A DNA stretch of 64,000 nucleotides from TTA-H9 sp002071415 (GCA_035411425.1 DAONSX010000001.1:1-64000); one strand, 5' to 3'. Positions 1-8,525 are shown, counted from the first letter of the stretch. Program-made: numbers and translations. The notes: a model not told the origin generated them from the letters alone.

Positions 1-36
1 AATGTCTTCTATTCCAATTTCTTATCAAACCACAAC
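1..36 (-). CRISPR. First (cas-proximal) type II CRISPR repeat; array continues off the left edge
   Basis: The first 36 bases, read on the minus strand, begin GTTGTGGTTTGATAAG and end GAAGACATT. Both the 36-nt length and the GTTGTG start are typical of type II-C repeats. Only one copy lies in the window, so the repeat call rests on two facts: it sits just downstream of cas2, and the tracrRNA near 6190-6213 carries a matching anti-repeat (CACAAC, CTTATC and TATTCCAAT blocks shared with this sequence). The orientation implies crRNAs are transcribed leftward, in the same direction as the cas genes. Spacers are outside the window. Confidence 0.85.
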
Positions 37-166
37 AGACTTAGCCAAAAACCAAGTAAAATCAAGGCTTTTCCGATCAATTTAGGATAAAAAAATTGCA
101 TAAACTCTTAAGAAAACATTTATCAACCTTTGGTTTTTCAGTTTTGTTAATGAACGTTTGGCAAAA
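37..166 (-). promoter_or_regulatory. CRISPR leader with candidate array promoter
   Basis: AT-rich non-coding stretch between the cas2 stop codon and the first repeat, the expected place for a leader. On the minus strand TAATTTTG (positions 169-162), a perfect Bacteroidota -7 box, overlaps the cas2 stop codon and would start a transcript near 158, about 120 nt before the first repeat. I see no convincing -33 TTTG element. The leader role is inferred from position. Confidence 0.55.
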
Positions 167-523
167 TTAAAAAAATTCAAGTTGCCTTGGTCCTTCAGGT
201 AAAAATTTTTCCGTTTTACCGAAAAAATTATAAATTTCACCATATTGCTTGTCGGTAACCATCAAGATACTTACTTGACCTTTTACCGGGATTATGCTTT
301 TCACCCGCTTTACATGAACCTCGGCATTCTCACGGCTTGGGCAGTGCCGTGTATATACCGAATATTGCATCATATTGAAGCCATCTTTTTCCAGATTTTT
401 GCGAAAGCGTGTAGCTTCTTTTATTTCTTTTTTAGTTCCTACGGGTAAATCGAAAAATACAAATAACCACATAACCTGATATGCATTAAGTCGTTCAAAT
501 AATATCTCTAAAATGTATATCAT
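167..523 (-). CDS. cas2: CRISPR-associated endonuclease Cas2
   Basis: 118-residue Cas2, the partner that dimerises with Cas1 to form the spacer-integration complex. The core begins at WLFVFFDLP (beta strand with the conserved aspartate), followed by the type II-like stretch FRKNLEKDGF and a conserved YSVYTRHC segment. The ATG start overlaps the cas1 stop as ATGA, so translation is probably coupled. An internal ATG just before the WLFVF strand would give a shorter protein, but type II Cas2 proteins usually carry the preceding ERLNAY-like segment, so the upstream start is preferred. Last gene of the cas9-cas1-cas2 operon. Confidence 0.93.
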   Translation of the reverse strand: MIYILEILFERLNAYQVMWLFVFFDLPVGTKKEIKEATRFRKNLEKDGFNMMQYSVYTRHCPSRENAEVHVKRVKSIIPVKGQVSILMVTDKQYGEIYNFFGKTEKFLPEGPRQLEFF

Positions 524-1404
524 TTAAAATCAGGGAATGACAGCTTCCTTTGTTTTCCACCATAGCATCTGGCAAGTGAGGCACTCGATTGCTGCATGGC
601 TAACATAAGCGGCCTCGTAGTCTTTTCCAAATTTACATCTCGTGCTAACAATTGAATAGCCATCTGTTTAAATTCTTTATCGGGTTCAGGTTTATCTGTT
701 TTATACCAAACCTCATAAACCAATTCATCTACATATACTCGATAGGGTTCCATCATATCGTCGGCAAGACAAAATGCGTTATAGCGATTGCTATGGAATA
801 TTCCAAGAGTTGAAAGAAGGCCGGAACCAGCCAATGCTCGAGCCATTGCTGAACGAATGATAATGTAACCATAATTTAGCAATGAATTGGGTGGTGGCCC
901 AAAACGGTCGCGTATAAAACCCGATCCCCACAGCTCATGCCAGTAATATTTTGCCGCTAAAGCTTCCCTATTGCTCGTATCGCCACTCATAACTTCATTG
1001 GCAAAAATCTTTAAAGGCTGATCATTTTTATTTAATTTATGTAATAAGGCAGCCTGGTTTCGGATTTTGCAAGTAATGACATTTTTCCATAAATTTTTTT
1101 TTAGAGGTTCGGAAGCTTCTATCTGAGTATGAAAAATTTCGGTTTGGACCTGATTACTGTCAAGGTTTAGCAACATGCCGGTAGGCAAATATTTTTCGTC
1201 GCAAAAAATAATTGCCGCGTTATTCGAATTTAAAGCCGTAATAAGTTGCACGCTTATCGTTACATAACGATTTTCGATTATCAAATAGCCTATGTCTTCG
1301 ATAGGTGCAGTTTTTTTAATTCCTTCCTTATCGGTAAAAACTAATTGATTATTATTCAAGTTTAAATGCCCTGCATTCTGTATGCAAAGAGTGCGCTTTA
1401 TCAT
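520..1404 (-). CDS. cas1: CRISPR-associated integrase Cas1 (type II)
   Basis: 294-residue Cas1, the spacer integrase. The N-terminal beta domain is followed by the all-alpha catalytic domain. Conserved metal-binding residues are visible: a glutamate in NREALAAKYYW, a histidine in GIFHSNRYNAF and an acidic pair in LADDMMEPYR; the LNYGY segment is typical of type II Cas1. Length fits the family. The start codon overlaps the cas9 stop as ATGA and its own stop overlaps the cas2 start, so the three genes form one tight operon. No csn2 or cas4 is present, which is why the locus is called II-C. Confidence 0.95.
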   Translation of the reverse strand: MIKRTLCIQNAGHLNLNNNQLVFTDKEGIKKTAPIEDIGYLIIENRYVTISVQLITALNSNNAAIIFCDEKYLPTGMLLNLDSNQVQTEIFHTQIEASEPLKKNLWKNVITCKIRNQAALLHKLNKNDQPLKIFANEVMSGDTSNREALAAKYYWHELWGSGFIRDRFGPPPNSLLNYGYIIIRSAMARALAGSGLLSTLGIFHSNRYNAFCLADDMMEPYRVYVDELVYEVWYKTDKPEPDKEFKQMAIQLLARDVNLEKTTRPLMLAMQQSSASLARCYGGKQRKLSFPDFK

Positions 1405-4400
1405 TTAATAATCTTATTAACAGTACCATCCATATTTATTTTTACTTTTATGGGTTGGTGCCTTTCCCAACTTCTTAAACTTTGTATTCTTAATTCTTCC
1501 TCGGGATTCTTAATAGTGGAAGCCAAGTGATGCCTGAATGTCAGGAAAATTCCTCCTTCTGTTGATGATATCTTCTGCACACGGTATAAATATTTGCTTA
1601 ACTCTTCATAGGGGATTTTCATATCTTCGGATATATCGGAGGCATAAAGATAATTAAATATGAACATATCGTTTTCCTGCACGGTGGCAATTATTTGTGA
1701 ACCATCAGGCGGAAGCTGATATAATGGCTGTTTGTGACGCAAGCGATTTACAGCATCCCAAAACTTGACCATCTCAAATTTTAGATTCCCTTCTACATCT
1801 TTGTAAATAATGCAATGATGATTATTTCTGGGATCAACATAGCAATTTATATTTGGCTTTAATTTAACAGCATTTCCCTTATATTCAAAAATTCTAACTG
1901 TATATACAGGAACAGGATCACCTCCTTTGCGATTTGGAAGCCGTATAGCAGGATTTTTATCCTTATCGAAAAAGAAGCCATTTGGGATATTATAAGGTTT
2001 TGAAATATCGATATTAAATACATTTTGAAGTCGGTTTTCAATTAGCTTCTTAATAGTAGTATCAACGATTTTCGCTACGTGTTTATGATCTTTTATTTCG
2101 GTAATATTACATCTTACATGATATTGTTGTGGTTTAATACCTGGTAGATATTTAGCAGCCGATACTATTTTACCTTCTCCCTGGTCAAGAATATAACCTC
2201 CATAGAATGTATCTTTGTGAAGTTGCCCTTTTACCGAATATCCTTTGGAAACATAAGTATCATGATTTTTACGAATTCTCTTATAAACAGGCACCAAAAC
2301 TCTATAGTTAGTTCGATAAGATACCAAAATTTTTGAAATTGCTTCTTTTACAGCATTTTGAAAGTGTGGGTTAGGTTGTTCGAATTTGGGTTTTGGAGCC
2401 AAATTACGTTGTTTATTTTTGAGATTACCAAAATAAGTAGATAGTTTTTGATAGTAACTTGTAGTAGCAGAAGCAATTACAATGGCGTCAATGGCATGAT
2501 GACGCTGGTCTTCACGATTTTTCTTCGGATCAATAATAATTTCTCCCGTCTCGGTATCCACCCTAATCAAACTTTCAATTATTTTTTCGTTATTATTTTT
2601 ATCGATAATGGGCTTAGGATTTTCAATAGGTTGAAAATTAATGATTTCCTGTATTTTAAAATAAATAAAGTAACGCCCTGGTGCAACATCGGCTTTTAAT
2701 TTCCAATTGTAGTCCATATCGGGACAAAATATGCCCTGGCTATCCACAGTTCCATTTAGTGTATAATAGTTTTCAGGAGGACGAGGTAAATTAAGTGCCG
2801 GTAAAAAATCAGCATTATTTACATCAAAGTCTAATAATGCAGTATAAAACCCGTTGATTAGTTGAGCTTCACAGGAATAAATGGATGATATAAATTTTTG
2901 ATTTGAAACTCTACCTTGGATGCTTATTTTATTTTCATTCTTTCTATTATCATTAATATCATTTTGTTTGATTTCAGCTTTGATTACAGGAATTATAGCC
3001 CAATAATATCCATCTTCTATTATTTTGTTCGTATTGAAATTAATTCCATGACTTTCGTTAATGAATCTTTTTTTCTTGAGATTACCCTTAATAATTATTA
3101 CATTTTCGCTAATTTGGGGTTGAGGAGTAAACCTTGGAATGAATTCCTGTGCAGCCTGAGCTTTTATAAAGGCCCAATATTTCCCAGTTTCAAAGCCATT
3201 TGCAGGAATTTTTAGTGAGGCATAGTATTTACTATCTGATTCAAAATAGAATTTATTCCCAGTCTCTTTTTTTATTTCACCAGGTATGGCTAACTCATTA
3301 TCCATTGGTATGGGTTTGAAATTTATTTTTGGGATGGCTTTTTTAACATGATTGTTTTCATCAACGATAAGATAATGAATAGTTGGTTCGCTTTCGTTTA
3401 TATTTAAATCATTCAAGGGAATATCGGTTATAGGTTCACTAAGAATATCGTTTAGTCCCCATAATCGGCGTAAATCGGCTATAAGTTGGCCAGGGAATGA
3501 CCTAACGTCGTCGCATATTTCCCTTAAGATTTGTACTGATTTTTTGCTGATATAACGTGTGTCGTTGAGTTGTCGTTGAATAAAATCGTCAAGCATAGCG
3601 GGTTTTTTTGAAGTAAAACGCCTTGCTTTTTTATAGGGCAAGATTTGGAAGACTCTTTGCTCGATTTCTTCCCATGAATCAGCATTCCATAAAGATTTAC
3701 TACTGTTTTTTAAATAAAACTGATAAGGTGTCAATTCACCTTTCGAACGATTGAAATTGGCTTCACATAGAGTTTTATTTCCGAATGAATCGTCTAAACT
3801 AACGGAATAGGGTATAATATGTTCAATTTGGAAAAAATTATGAGGCCCAAGCAAATCGGAAAGGCGAATGGTTTTACCCGTATAGGGACAGATTACGATA
3901 CCATTTTTCTGTTCGATTTCACTATAAAGTAGATACTTAATGATGTTATCACGTGAAGGTTTTAAGCCTGCTTCAATGATTCTTTCGCGAGCTTCCTTAT
4001 TTTTTTGTTCATTAATTGCATTTTCTTTTCTGATTTCCTGTCGCCTTTTTTTATTGTTTTTCAAATCGCGTCCAACCTCAACATGGATGCGATCAAAACA
4101 GAAATCTGGCCCAAATTCGGGCATACTACGATATTTTTTCAGTAGATAATTTACGAGCCGGCGCATTTCATTTAGCCCAATTTGGACAAGTGGATTTCTT
4201 AAATTCTCGACAGGTGAAATGTAATCTCCCTTTTTCTCTGGACCTACCTCCCGACTGGGATGGTATAATTTTAAAAAGGCTTTATCATTAGGGTTAAATC
4301 CAAAATTATTAACAGTGCTCGAAAGGTATTCTTTTATATTCTGAATAATTTCGCCTTCATGATATTTTTTGCCATTGCAAAGATCTTTGATAAATTGTTC

Positions 4401-6032
4401 TATATCACTATGATAATCTTTAAAATATTCCCATCTGCTGCCAAAAGTGTTTTTGATCCCTCCAAGCAAGACGGCTTGTTGAAAAATAAATCCCTTTTCA
4501 AGGAAAGGCAGTATGTTATGAATAGCTTTTAATGAGATTGATGCATACCCATCTTCAAGTGTAATTTTTGCGCTTTTTTGGGCTTTTTCTTCAGTGAAAT
4601 GGTATTTTTTTATGAGCCGTTGGGTCAAAAGTTCTTCATCTTCAAAAAACATGAAATCATGCCATATTTCATGTTTATTCTGCACCCATATCTCAGTAGG
4701 AAACAAACTTTTTAATTTTTTTATAGTAGGACATCCAGAAACTTTTTGGTCTGCATCGTAATTGAAATATTCATTTTGCAGCTTTAAGGCATCAATAATA
4801 ACTTTAAAGTCGAAAACTTTATCCTGATATGATATTACATTTAAAACAGTTTGCCGCTGACTAGCATCAAGCGGTTGTTCCTTTCGACCGTATCGTATAT
4901 TATTTATCAATTGCCATGCTCTATATAGTTCGAAATCAGGATGAGAAATTGGACAAGGGGTAGGCCCGGTTTCTATCCATTTGTTGGTAGTTTTATCAAA
5001 CATTATTCTCTTTTCGAAAGTACATTTTGACAAAAGATGTTTTTGTGATCTTAATGGCCGTTGCCAGAATAAAAGACTATCCTGACTTCTATATAATATT
5101 TCATGAGTTTCGTCATTAATTTCGATTCGTCCCCCAAAAAGAGTTTTTAAGGAGATCTGTTGTGCAACTTTTATGGTTTTCCCAGTAATAGTAACATTCT
5201 CAATGCCATATTGCAAGTAAATTTTATTGATTCTTTGCTTATTTCTTTCAGAATCATTATTCCCAGAAAGATGAAAGGATTTGAATATCGTAACAGTTTT
5301 ATCATTTAATCCTAAATGTGGAGCTTGTTTTTCCCAAATAGCATGAAATTCCTTAACATACATTTCTCTTAAGGTATATCGGTTACGGGCTCTTAGCGGA
5401 CGTCTATTCTCATCAGTTCTGTAGATATAAGTCTGATGCTCGGGAAGAATCATTTCATACAAAGTAGTTCCAAGAGTTTTATTATAACCAATTTCTTTCT
5501 CGGTCTCGAGTATACCAATGGTATTATTTTCCCCTTGATAAATCTTTCCTGAATCTTTTCCTTTTCGACTACTGTAAAAACCCCTTCTCTGAATAAAATG
5601 ATAAAAGATTCTTCCGAGTTGTTCTAAGCTTAAATCTTCTTCTAATGCTTTTTTCCGCAATGCGTAAGGATTCATTTTCAACCATTCTATAAACTCAGGA
5701 TCATTTGGAAACTTTCTTCCATCCGATTTCAATTCATTGTTCCAATTTTTCCATTTTTTCAATGAGTTTAATGATAAGGGGCACATTTTAAGAGGGATCA
5801 ATGTCTCAAGTAATTTGATCTTACTTAATCTTTTTCTGTAATAATGTCTCCTGAGTTGTCTTTTTTCTCTTCTCTGTGCATTTTTTGAAGTCTCTTTTTC
5901 CCCCTGTCCTAAATTTTCTACTCCTTCAGGGAAAATTCTAACCCCGCAGTCAATAATTGACGCTTTTTCATCATCTACAACTGCCCATCCAATGCTATTG
6001 ACTCCTAAATCGAGTCCAAGGATTTTGCTCAT
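1401..6032 (-). CDS. cas9: CRISPR-associated endonuclease Cas9, large type II-C form
   Basis: 1543-residue RNA-guided DNA nuclease, at the long end for Cas9. RuvC-I is at the N terminus (KILGLDLGVNSIGWA, catalytic D8), followed by an arginine-rich bridge helix near residues 53-70 and the helical recognition lobe. RuvC-II holds E652 (IHVEVGRDL). The HNH domain has E737-H738 (IEHIIPYS) and N761 (NFNRSKG), spaced as in Streptococcus pyogenes Cas9. RuvC-III has H1179 and D1182 (RHHAIDAIV). The PAM-interacting region runs to the end and includes FRHHLAS. All catalytic residues are intact, so it should cut both strands. Residues about 865-1156, between HNH and RuvC-III, are an insert containing four tandem repeats (listed separately). 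First gene of the operon; its promoter is not obvious. The tracrRNA gene lies divergently upstream. Confidence 0.97.
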   Translation of the reverse strand: MSKILGLDLGVNSIGWAVVDDEKASIIDCGVRIFPEGVENLGQGEKETSKNAQRREKRQLRRHYYRKRLSKIKLLETLIPLKMCPLSLNSLKKWKNWNNELKSDGRKFPNDPEFIEWLKMNPYALRKKALEEDLSLEQLGRIFYHFIQRRGFYSSRKGKDSGKIYQGENNTIGILETEKEIGYNKTLGTTLYEMILPEHQTYIYRTDENRRPLRARNRYTLREMYVKEFHAIWEKQAPHLGLNDKTVTIFKSFHLSGNNDSERNKQRINKIYLQYGIENVTITGKTIKVAQQISLKTLFGGRIEINDETHEILYRSQDSLLFWQRPLRSQKHLLSKCTFEKRIMFDKTTNKWIETGPTPCPISHPDFELYRAWQLINNIRYGRKEQPLDASQRQTVLNVISYQDKVFDFKVIIDALKLQNEYFNYDADQKVSGCPTIKKLKSLFPTEIWVQNKHEIWHDFMFFEDEELLTQRLIKKYHFTEEKAQKSAKITLEDGYASISLKAIHNILPFLEKGFIFQQAVLLGGIKNTFGSRWEYFKDYHSDIEQFIKDLCNGKKYHEGEIIQNIKEYLSSTVNNFGFNPNDKAFLKLYHPSREVGPEKKGDYISPVENLRNPLVQIGLNEMRRLVNYLLKKYRSMPEFGPDFCFDRIHVEVGRDLKNNKKRRQEIRKENAINEQKNKEARERIIEAGLKPSRDNIIKYLLYSEIEQKNGIVICPYTGKTIRLSDLLGPHNFFQIEHIIPYSVSLDDSFGNKTLCEANFNRSKGELTPYQFYLKNSSKSLWNADSWEEIEQRVFQILPYKKARRFTSKKPAMLDDFIQRQLNDTRYISKKSVQILREICDDVRSFPGQLIADLRRLWGLNDILSEPITDIPLNDLNINESEPTIHYLIVDENNHVKKAIPKINFKPIPMDNELAIPGEIKKETGNKFYFESDSKYYASLKIPANGFETGKYWAFIKAQAAQEFIPRFTPQPQISENVIIIKGNLKKKRFINESHGINFNTNKIIEDGYYWAIIPVIKAEIKQNDINDNRKNENKISIQGRVSNQKFISSIYSCEAQLINGFYTALLDFDVNNADFLPALNLPRPPENYYTLNGTVDSQGIFCPDMDYNWKLKADVAPGRYFIYFKIQEIINFQPIENPKPIIDKNNNEKIIESLIRVDTETGEIIIDPKKNREDQRHHAIDAIVIASATTSYYQKLSTYFGNLKNKQRNLAPKPKFEQPNPHFQNAVKEAISKILVSYRTNYRVLVPVYKRIRKNHDTYVSKGYSVKGQLHKDTFYGGYILDQGEGKIVSAAKYLPGIKPQQYHVRCNITEIKDHKHVAKIVDTTIKKLIENRLQNVFNIDISKPYNIPNGFFFDKDKNPAIRLPNRKGGDPVPVYTVRIFEYKGNAVKLKPNINCYVDPRNNHHCIIYKDVEGNLKFEMVKFWDAVNRLRHKQPLYQLPPDGSQIIATVQENDMFIFNYLYASDISEDMKIPYEELSKYLYRVQKISSTEGGIFLTFRHHLASTIKNPEEELRIQSLRSWERHQPIKVKINMDGTVNKIIK
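2622..3260 (-). repeat. Four tandem ~56-residue repeats encoded inside the Cas9 RuvC insert
   Basis: Corresponds to Cas9 residues about 925-1137. Each unit ends with a G-x-Y-aromatic/hydrophobic strand: GKYWAFI (G950), GYYWAII (G1008), GFYTALL (G1061) and GRYFIYF (G1119), spaced 58, 53 and 58 residues. Units 2-4 also begin with a strand of the pattern I/L-x-G-x-L/V: IKGNL (G983), IQGRV (G1040), LNGTV (G1094), spaced 57 and 54. The alternating hydrophobic strands and turn glycines suggest small beta-sandwich-like modules. This is a reading by eye; no domain family is assigned. Confidence 0.7.
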
Positions 6033-6150
6033 AATTGATTAATTTTTAAATTATTAGATTTAATTTTAGATTTCTGAGTGTGGTTTGTCCAGTTAATACC
6101 TTTGTTTTCCTTAGAAGATGGGTTAAAATTAAATATTTTTTATGAAAGTG

Positions 6151-6177
6151 TTGCATAATAAAAAAGTTGTATCTTTG
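6151..6177 (+). promoter_or_regulatory. tracrRNA promoter (Bacteroidota type)
   Basis: TTG at 6151-6153 and TATCTTTG at 6170-6177, separated by 16 bases; TTG to the start of the -7 box is 19 bases, close to the TTTG/TAnnTTTG architecture of Bacteroidota housekeeping promoters. Transcription would start near 6181, at the beginning of the anti-repeat. Confidence 0.75.
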
Positions 6178-6180
6178 TTG

Positions 6181-6269
6181 ACGAAGATTATTCCAATCTT
6201 ATCTTATCACAACAAGGCTATATGCCGAAGGACTTAGTCCTATGCCCCTGCTTCGGTAGGGGTTTTTTT
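6181..6269 (+). ncRNA. tracrRNA of the type II-C CRISPR-Cas9 system
   Basis: Trans-activating RNA of about 89 nt, divergent from cas9. The anti-repeat pairs with the repeat at 1-36: CACAAC (6208-6213) gives the lower stem, then a 4x4 internal loop (TTAT 6204-6207 against AAAC in the complement), CTTATC (6198-6203), a 2-nt bulge on the crRNA side, and TATTCCAAT (6189-6197), about 21 base pairs in all. Then come a short nexus hairpin (GGC 6216-6218 with GCC 6224-6226), a second hairpin GGAC-UUA-GUCC (6230-6240) and a terminator hairpin. Upstream 6033-6150 contains only AT-rich sequence; downstream 6270-6461 holds no gene that I recognise. Confidence 0.9.
6245..6269 (+). terminator. Terminator of the tracrRNA, with UUCG tetraloop
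   Basis: CCCCTGC-TTCG-GTAGGGG (6245-6262) folds into a 7-bp stem closed by a stable C(UUCG)G tetraloop and is followed by seven T residues. Confidence 0.92.
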
Positions 6270-6461
6270 AGTTTGTGACTTTATCCTTTCCATTTGATCC
6301 TACCGGTTAAGTCGGAGATTTATTGATTTAATAAAATCAGTAATCTTCGTGTCGTAGCTCATTTATTAAATTTCTATAAAGGTAGCACAAATGTCTTCGT
6401 CAAAGATGTTTTTTTGCAAAATTGTCCGGAATCTCTTTGTTTTGCAGAAATTCAGGGTTAG

Positions 6462-7256
6462 ATGTTAATAGATAAGGATGAACCAATTTGCTGTTATTTC
6501 GAGAATCTTTCGAGATTTGACGGGGAAATTCTGCATTTTGTTTCCACACGAAGGTTTCTAAAAGATCAGCAGTTTTCCATTTCCTTCAATGGTTCTTTGT
6601 CGAAAGATAGAGTAAGAGTAAACCGAAAAGTCCTTTTCTCGAAATTTGGACTCGATGTGAGTAGTTCTGTGTTTACCACACAGGTTCATGGAAACAAGGT
6701 GGAGCGCATTTCAATAAAAGAGAAGGGCAGGGGTGTCAACGAAGTTTTAAAAACCTGCCTTGGCAGCGATGGCATGATAACGCAACATCAGGAGATTTGT
6801 CTGGTTATTCAAATGGCTGATTGCGTTCCCCTGTTATTTTTTGATCCTATAAAAAAGGTTATAGCTACTGCCCACGCTGGTTGGAGAGGAACTGTAATGA
6901 AAATTGGCGCAAAAGTTATCGAAGAGTTTCGTAATGTTTACGATTCGGACCCGGCAGATATTTTGGCAGGCATTGGGCCATCCATCGGGCCATGTTGCTA
7001 TGAAGTAGGGAATGAGGTCATAAGCAAAGTGGAAGAAGCCTTTCGTGATACCAAAGGCATTTTGCTGAATCATCCCAAATTTTCTCGGCCCGTATTCGAC
7101 TTATGGGAAGCCAATCGAAGAATTTTGATAGAAAAAGGCATAAATCCCCGCAATATCGAAATGGCGAACCTTTGCACGCGTTGTCATTCAGATATGTTTT
7201 TCTCGGCTCGTGCTGGCGATGAAGGCCGTTTTGGTTCTTTCATTATGTTGAAATAA
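6462..7256 (+). CDS. pgeF: Peptidoglycan editing factor PgeF / laccase-domain protein (YfiH family)
   Basis: 264-residue member of the multicopper-polyphenol-oxidase-like (DUF152) family. Characterised members act as purine nucleoside phosphorylase/adenosine deaminase-type enzymes or remove mis-incorporated residues from muropeptide precursors. Family signatures are clear: TQVHGNKV, ADCVPLLFFD, TAHAGWRGT, GPSIGPCCYEVG and, near the end, CTRCHSDMFFSARAG; the His/Cys residues bind the active-site metal. Length is normal. It stands alone, divergent from the CRISPR operon and following the tracrRNA. Confidence 0.92.
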   Translation: MLIDKDEPICCYFENLSRFDGEILHFVSTRRFLKDQQFSISFNGSLSKDRVRVNRKVLFSKFGLDVSSSVFTTQVHGNKVERISIKEKGRGVNEVLKTCLGSDGMITQHQEICLVIQMADCVPLLFFDPIKKVIATAHAGWRGTVMKIGAKVIEEFRNVYDSDPADILAGIGPSIGPCCYEVGNEVISKVEEAFRDTKGILLNHPKFSRPVFDLWEANRRILIEKGINPRNIEMANLCTRCHSDMFFSARAGDEGRFGSFIMLK

Positions 7257-7310
7257 ATATTTCAATCAAGGGAAAACAGCAGAATGTTTAGACCGAGTGA
7301 TGAAAATCTC

Positions 7311-7318
7311 TATTTTTG
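7311..7318 (+). promoter_or_regulatory. -7 promoter box upstream of the T9SS cargo gene
   Basis: TATTTTTG, a full match to TAnnTTTG, 41 bases before the ATG. Confidence 0.5.
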
Positions 7319-7358
7319 CAACATGAACCAACATTTTACAAACCCAAATTAATAAGCG

Positions 7359-8456
7359 ATGAGAAAAATTTTACTTTCTGTATTATTGATGTCTTTGGGA
7401 GGCTGGTTATCAGCTCAGAGTCTTCAGCTTAAAACCTTGGATGGAAAGTTGATTGCCAATGATGCTACTCTTTATTGGGGTGGATTGCCCACCGAATATA
7501 TGGTGGCCAGAATTTTGGTAAGCAATACTTCTACCGAGGCAAAGAATGTTTTCGTGAAGAAGTATGAGGAATTTGCCGCCAAGGATTCTACTGCAACTTT
7601 TTGCTGGGGAGCTTGTTTCCCATGGTTTGTCAACGTAAGTCCCGAAGGCATTGTGATTGATGCTGGAGGCACTTCTACTGATTTTACGGCCGATTATGAT
7701 GCCGGTGGCGTACTGGGTCATACACGGCTGAAGTTTACTTTTTTTGTGGAAAATAATCCCAACGACAGCGTTTCGTTTCGTGTAGAATTTTCGCCTTCCT
7801 ACCTTAGTCTGAGAAACACAGAAGATTCCATTCCTACTGCTTCTGTTCTGAATGTTGTGGGCTCATATACGGAGGTGATACAATATGATTTGATATTGAC
7901 CAATCACAGCAAAGAAACGAAGAATGTGAGCATGCACAAGATTCATCTGTCGGTGATTGAGGGTACTGAGATGTATTTTTGTTGGGGAGATTGTTATCCA
8001 CCCGATGTATTTGAACTTCCCGAACCCATGGTTATGGCTGCTGGAGAATCATCTCAAGGGCTGAGTGTGGATTATGACCCAAAATCGCATTCGGGAACAT
8101 CAACCATAACCTATGTATTTTATGATTTTGATCATCCCGCTGATTCGGTTTGGGTTGATTTTGCCTTCGATGGTCAGGCCGCCGGAATCGATTATCTCGC
8201 CTCGGATATTTTGAAGATTTCTTACAGAGCTTTTAGTCATGAACTTTTCATCGAATGGGAAAACGAAATTTCATATGGCAGTAAAAATCTTCAAGTAATT
8301 GATATGAGCGGAAAGGTTGTTTTTACAAAAACCTTATCCAGCAATAGCAGGCAGCAAACTATTACACTTCCTTATCTTTCTCAGGGCATATATATGATTG
8401 TAATAAATTTGCCAGACGGAATGGTTTATCGAAATAAATTCCTTATTAGTCGTTAA
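7359..8456 (+). CDS. Secreted protein with type IX secretion C-terminal sorting domain
   Basis: 365 residues, function unknown. The N-terminal signal peptide (about residues 1-20, ending SAQ) is followed by two related beta-rich segments: each contains the pattern F/Y-CWG-A/D-C-F/Y-P (near residues 80-90 and 205-215), so the mature region looks like an internal duplication of about 125 residues. The last ~75 residues have the features of a type A T9SS sorting domain: a DMSGKVV strand, then SQGIYMIVI and a final basic strand NKFLISR. It is probably exported across the outer membrane and attached to the cell surface or released. No catalytic motif seen. Confidence 0.85.
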   Translation: MRKILLSVLLMSLGGWLSAQSLQLKTLDGKLIANDATLYWGGLPTEYMVARILVSNTSTEAKNVFVKKYEEFAAKDSTATFCWGACFPWFVNVSPEGIVIDAGGTSTDFTADYDAGGVLGHTRLKFTFFVENNPNDSVSFRVEFSPSYLSLRNTEDSIPTASVLNVVGSYTEVIQYDLILTNHSKETKNVSMHKIHLSVIEGTEMYFCWGDCYPPDVFELPEPMVMAAGESSQGLSVDYDPKSHSGTSTITYVFYDFDHPADSVWVDFAFDGQAAGIDYLASDILKISYRAFSHELFIEWENEISYGSKNLQVIDMSGKVVFTKTLSSNSRQQTITLPYLSQGIYMIVINLPDGMVYRNKFLISR

Positions 8457-8483
8457 ATAATTTTTTATCGTATATTTTTAAGG

Positions 8484-8525
8484 CTGCCGGAGTTTTAAAT
8501 TTTTAAATATTCGGCAGTTTTTTTG
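8484..8525 (+). terminator. Intrinsic terminator after the T9SS cargo gene
   Basis: CTGCCG (8484-8489) pairs with CGGCAG (8512-8517) across an AT-rich loop and is followed by eight T residues. Confidence 0.75.

Noticed and set aside
2448..4149. Plus-strand open frames of 69-99 codons inside cas9
   Set aside because: They are rich in Phe/Ile/Ser/Tyr, have no recognisable domains, and lie antisense to a clearly coding frame.
1401..6032. Possibility that Cas9 is a nuclease-dead or decaying gene because of its size
   Set aside because: The frame is intact over 1543 codons and D8, E652, H738, N761, H1179 and D1182 are all present.
6390..6398. AATGTCTTC, identical to one end of the CRISPR repeat, 120 bases after the tracrRNA
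   Set aside because: Only nine bases match and the rest of the repeat is absent; this is compatible with chance in AT-rich DNA, so it is not called a second anti-repeat or solitary repeat.
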